The notes under the pieces were generated by a model. The model saw only the letters and a program-made list of their open reading frames with translations, ran no database searches and was not told where the DNA came from. Position numbers and translations under genes: made by a program. From contig JAFIDK010000005.1 in the NCBI GenBank assembly GCA_017051695.1, positions 62,001-126,000 on the forward strand: a DNA stretch of 64,000 nucleotides, read 5' to 3'. This DNA is from Algoriphagus aestuarii (GTDB taxonomy: Bacteria; Bacteroidota; Bacteroidia; Cytophagales; Cyclobacteriaceae). How positions within the stretch are numbered: the stretch's first letter is position 1; each line of letters begins with the position of its first letter. Below are positions 61,940 through 64,000 of the stretch, piece after piece.

Positions 61940-62725
61940 TTACTGGTTAACCCACCTTTTAAACTCAGCCACTCGCTCCCTAGCCACTATGGGATCAAAG
62001 TCACTTTTTGTGGCAAGTGACAACAATAACCGCCCATTTACATAGGGTTTGATTGCAGAGACATCATTTAGGTTAATGATCATTGATCTGTTGATTCGGT
62101 AGAAATCAGTGGGATTTAACAGACTTTCCTGAAGTTCATTGAGGGAATTTTCTACGATGTATTTTTGTGAAGTACCACTTTCCACTAAATAGGTCACTCC
62201 ATTTTCGGAAAAAAAGAACGAAACTTTTTCTGTAGGAACATAGGTAAATCTACTCCCGATTTTCACTAAAAACCGCTTTTTAAATTCTGGTTTAGTGATC
62301 CTACTTACAATGTTTTCAAACATCTGATTTTCCATATTTTGTATGGAATTCACAGGAAGCATTCTGCTCATTTTCTGGAACGCTTTTTCAAGTTTCACCG
62401 AAACTACAGGTTTCAATAAAAAATCCAGGCAGTCAAATTCAAATGCTTCTATGGCTTTTTCTTTTTTGCTGGAAATAAAAATCAAAGGCTTTTCTCTTAA
62501 AAACTGAAGGATTGATTTGTTCTCCCAACTTGCTATCAAATCGAAATCAACAACTATAAAATCCACCTGGGAGATTTCTTTTGATTGATTATCAAAATCC
62601 TCAATCGCTTGGATGGTTCTCACCAATTTCAATCCTGAGAAATTTCTCCCTAGAATTCCAGCTAACATTTCTGAAAATGGAATCTCAGCAGAGATCAACA
62701 GAAAATTCATTTGATAGTCACTCAT
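61940..62725 (-). CDS. LytTR-type response regulator
   Basis: 261 residues. The N-terminal receiver is divergent: the acceptor region reads FIVVDFDLI and the LKPV lysine is kept, but the DD pocket is not clear (LLISAEIP), so it may not be phosphorylated. The C-terminal LytTR DNA-binding domain (about 155-258) is good: FLVKIGSRFTYVPTEKV, YIVENSLNELQ and FYRINRSMIIN. It ends 1 bp after the NFACT gene on the other strand. Confidence 0.87.
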   Translation of the reverse strand: MSDYQMNFLLISAEIPFSEMLAGILGRNFSGLKLVRTIQAIEDFDNQSKEISQVDFIVVDFDLIASWENKSILQFLREKPLIFISSKKEKAIEAFEFDCLDFLLKPVVSVKLEKAFQKMSRMLPVNSIQNMENQMFENIVSRITKPEFKKRFLVKIGSRFTYVPTEKVSFFFSENGVTYLVESGTSQKYIVENSLNELQESLLNPTDFYRINRSMIINLNDVSAIKPYVNGRLLLSLATKSDFDPIVARERVAEFKRWVNQ

Positions 62726-62816
62726 TTAATCCAGAAAATCTACTTGTTTATTGGGGTACATTATCAACTTCTTCAGAAAAGAAATGTTTAATCAATTGGC
62801 TTTAGAGTTCAAAAAA

Positions 62817-62840
62817 AAGGAGCGGTAAACCGCTCCTCCC
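62817..62840 (-). terminator. Rho-independent terminator after the fasciclin gene
   Basis: On the minus strand GGAGCGG, loop TTTA, CCGCTCC is followed by eight T. Confidence 0.9.
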
Positions 62841-62857
62841 TAGCTATTCTTATGATA

Positions 62858-64000
62858 TCATAGTGTTGGCAACAAAACGCCATCAATGACATGAACAACT
62901 CCATTTTCTATAGCAACGTCTGCTGCCACTACATTAAATGTATTTCCAGCTTTATCTGTCACAGTCACGTTTGAACCAGTCCTAGTCACCGTAAGCATCT
63001 CACCAGAAAGTGTAGGGACCATTTGGGCACCTGACTCCAGATCAAATGAGAATGCAGTAGCAGGAACAACATGGAATTGAAGGATTTTAGTCACAGCATC
63101 AACTCCCAAAGCAGCAATCACTTCCTGCAATGAATTTAAATTCAATGCAGTCAACAAGTCCACAAAAGCTTGGTTGGTTGGCGCAAAAACGGTGATTGCT
63201 TCTGCTTCCAATAAGGCTCCTCCAAGGTTTGCTGCCGTCACCGCATCAAGTAATACTGTCAAATTAGCCGCCGTGGCAGCCTCTACCAAATTAGGTAATT
63301 CCAATTCAGGTAAAAGTACACCGTCTATTACATGGACTACCCCATTTTCAATCGCTACATCAGCTGCTATTACATTTGCGGTATTGCCCAATGCATCCAT
63401 GACAGTCACTCCATTCGCTCCAGCCATTACAGTCAATTCCTGGCCTGCCAGCGTTGTAAATGTATTGCTTGCTGCTAAATCAGTGGAAAATGCAACGGCT
63501 GGTACTACGTGAAAGCCTAAAACGGTTTGAAGATTTTCCATCCCTCCGATTTTAGCTACCAATTGATTTAAGTCGGAAACATTGTAAGCATCTAAAGCTG
63601 CAGCAAAAGCATCATTTGTTGGAGCGAAAACTGTCATTGCATCTGCTCCTAAAAGTGCTCCACCAAGTTCCGCTGCGGTCACTGCATCAATAAGTGTAGT
63701 CAAACCAGCAGCTTGTGCAGCTTCTACGACGTTTGGAAGCATCAAATCCGGTAGCATCACTCCGTTTATTACATGTACCACTCCATTGGAAATCTCAATA
63801 TCTGCTGACACTACCTGCGCCACACGGCCCAAAGCATCTTTAACGGAAACGGTATTCCCGCTTTTCTCCACAGTGATAGTTTGCCCGGATAACGTTGTAA
63901 ATGAATTCATCGCATCTAAATCTGAAGACATTGCTACGGCAGGAACTACATGAAAACCTAGGACTTTTTCCAAATTGGCCAACCCGCCAATTTTCACCAC
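62858..64000 (-). CDS. Fasciclin (FAS1) repeat protein, C-terminal part only
   Basis: 380 residues visible; the frame continues past the right edge, so the start and the signal peptide are missing. It holds half of one FAS1 domain and two complete ones of about 137 residues. Each has TVFAPTNxAF (H1-type), LGFHVVPA and the ending NGVVHVIDGVLLP (H2-type). These domains act as surface adhesion or biofilm modules. The repeats are alike in protein (VIDGVLLP appears three times in near-identical form) and moderately alike in DNA. Confidence 0.9.
   Translation of the reverse strand: MVKIGGLANLEKVLGFHVVPAVAMSSDLDAMNSFTTLSGQTITVEKSGNTVSVKDALGRVAQVVSADIEISNGVVHVINGVMLPDLMLPNVVEAAQAAGLTTLIDAVTAAELGGALLGADAMTVFAPTNDAFAAALDAYNVSDLNQLVAKIGGMENLQTVLGFHVVPAVAFSTDLAASNTFTTLAGQELTVMAGANGVTVMDALGNTANVIAADVAIENGVVHVIDGVLLPELELPNLVEAATAANLTVLLDAVTAANLGGALLEAEAITVFAPTNQAFVDLLTALNLNSLQEVIAALGVDAVTKILQFHVVPATAFSFDLESGAQMVPTLSGEMLTVTRTGSNVTVTDKAGNTFNVVAADVAIENGVVHVIDGVLLPTL

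Overview
The window looks like chromosomal DNA of a member of the Bacteroidota, most likely order Cytophagales (Algoriphagus/Cyclobacteriaceae-like). This is inferred from a SusC/SusD outer-membrane pair, many lipoproteins with a short lipobox, the order miaB - sigma-54 activator - lptE - small TPR-like gene - secG, several Bacteroidota-only hypothetical families, and a clean Bacteroidota-type promoter (TTTG-N20-TAnnTTTG) before the YceI gene at 5.1 kb. No rRNA, tRNA or CRISPR array was seen.

Layout. 0-3.8 kb: a minus-strand operon of an alpha/beta hydrolase, an ATP-grasp ligase, a GCS2-type carboxylate-amine ligase, a class I glutamine amidotransferase and the start of a fifth gene, which looks like a small-molecule amide/peptide biosynthesis cluster. 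3.9-14.7 kb: gamma carbonic anhydrase, YceI lipoprotein, pabB overlapping dinB, then the tightly packed run miaB - sigma-54 activator - lptE - hypothetical - secG, a fatty acid hydroxylase family protein and a hypothetical. 14.7-16.9 kb: groES-groEL. 17-34 kb: scattered metabolic and exported genes (response regulator, serine hydrolases, GNATs, VOC protein, class V aminotransferase, double SGNH hydrolase, GH29 fucosidase, a molybdenum hydroxylase pair, and a DUF2200/DUF1801/SRPBCC cluster).

34-52.6 kb is the accessory region and the most interesting part. Two nearly identical copies of ssb lie 16 kb apart in direct orientation (35.5 and 51.8 kb), with duplicated upstream DNA and duplicated palindrome-rich tandem repeats downstream. 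Immediately upstream of each ssb the shared sequence stops exactly at an integron-type G/TT junction. From there, on the minus strand, run small lipoprotein genes, each bounded by complementary 7-base core sites and followed by a 132-133 bp imperfect inverted repeat with attC architecture: one cassette next to the first ssb and three next to the second. No intact integrase is present. The first array ends near a broken tyrosine-recombinase fragment; the second ends at a group II intron remnant whose 3' junction splits the R'' core of the last cassette, the known target of attC-specific introns. Between the two arrays lie an exported esterase, a four-gene photolyase/cryptochrome cluster, and a nucleoside hydrolase - DUF2064 - SusC - SusD locus.

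52.6-64 kb: penicillin-acylase-type lipoprotein, aldo/keto reductase, pfkA, miaA, two phosphorelay proteins (REC-HPt and REC), an MBL-fold hydrolase, an NFACT-domain protein, a LytTR regulator and the C-terminal part of a fasciclin-repeat protein that runs off the end of the window.
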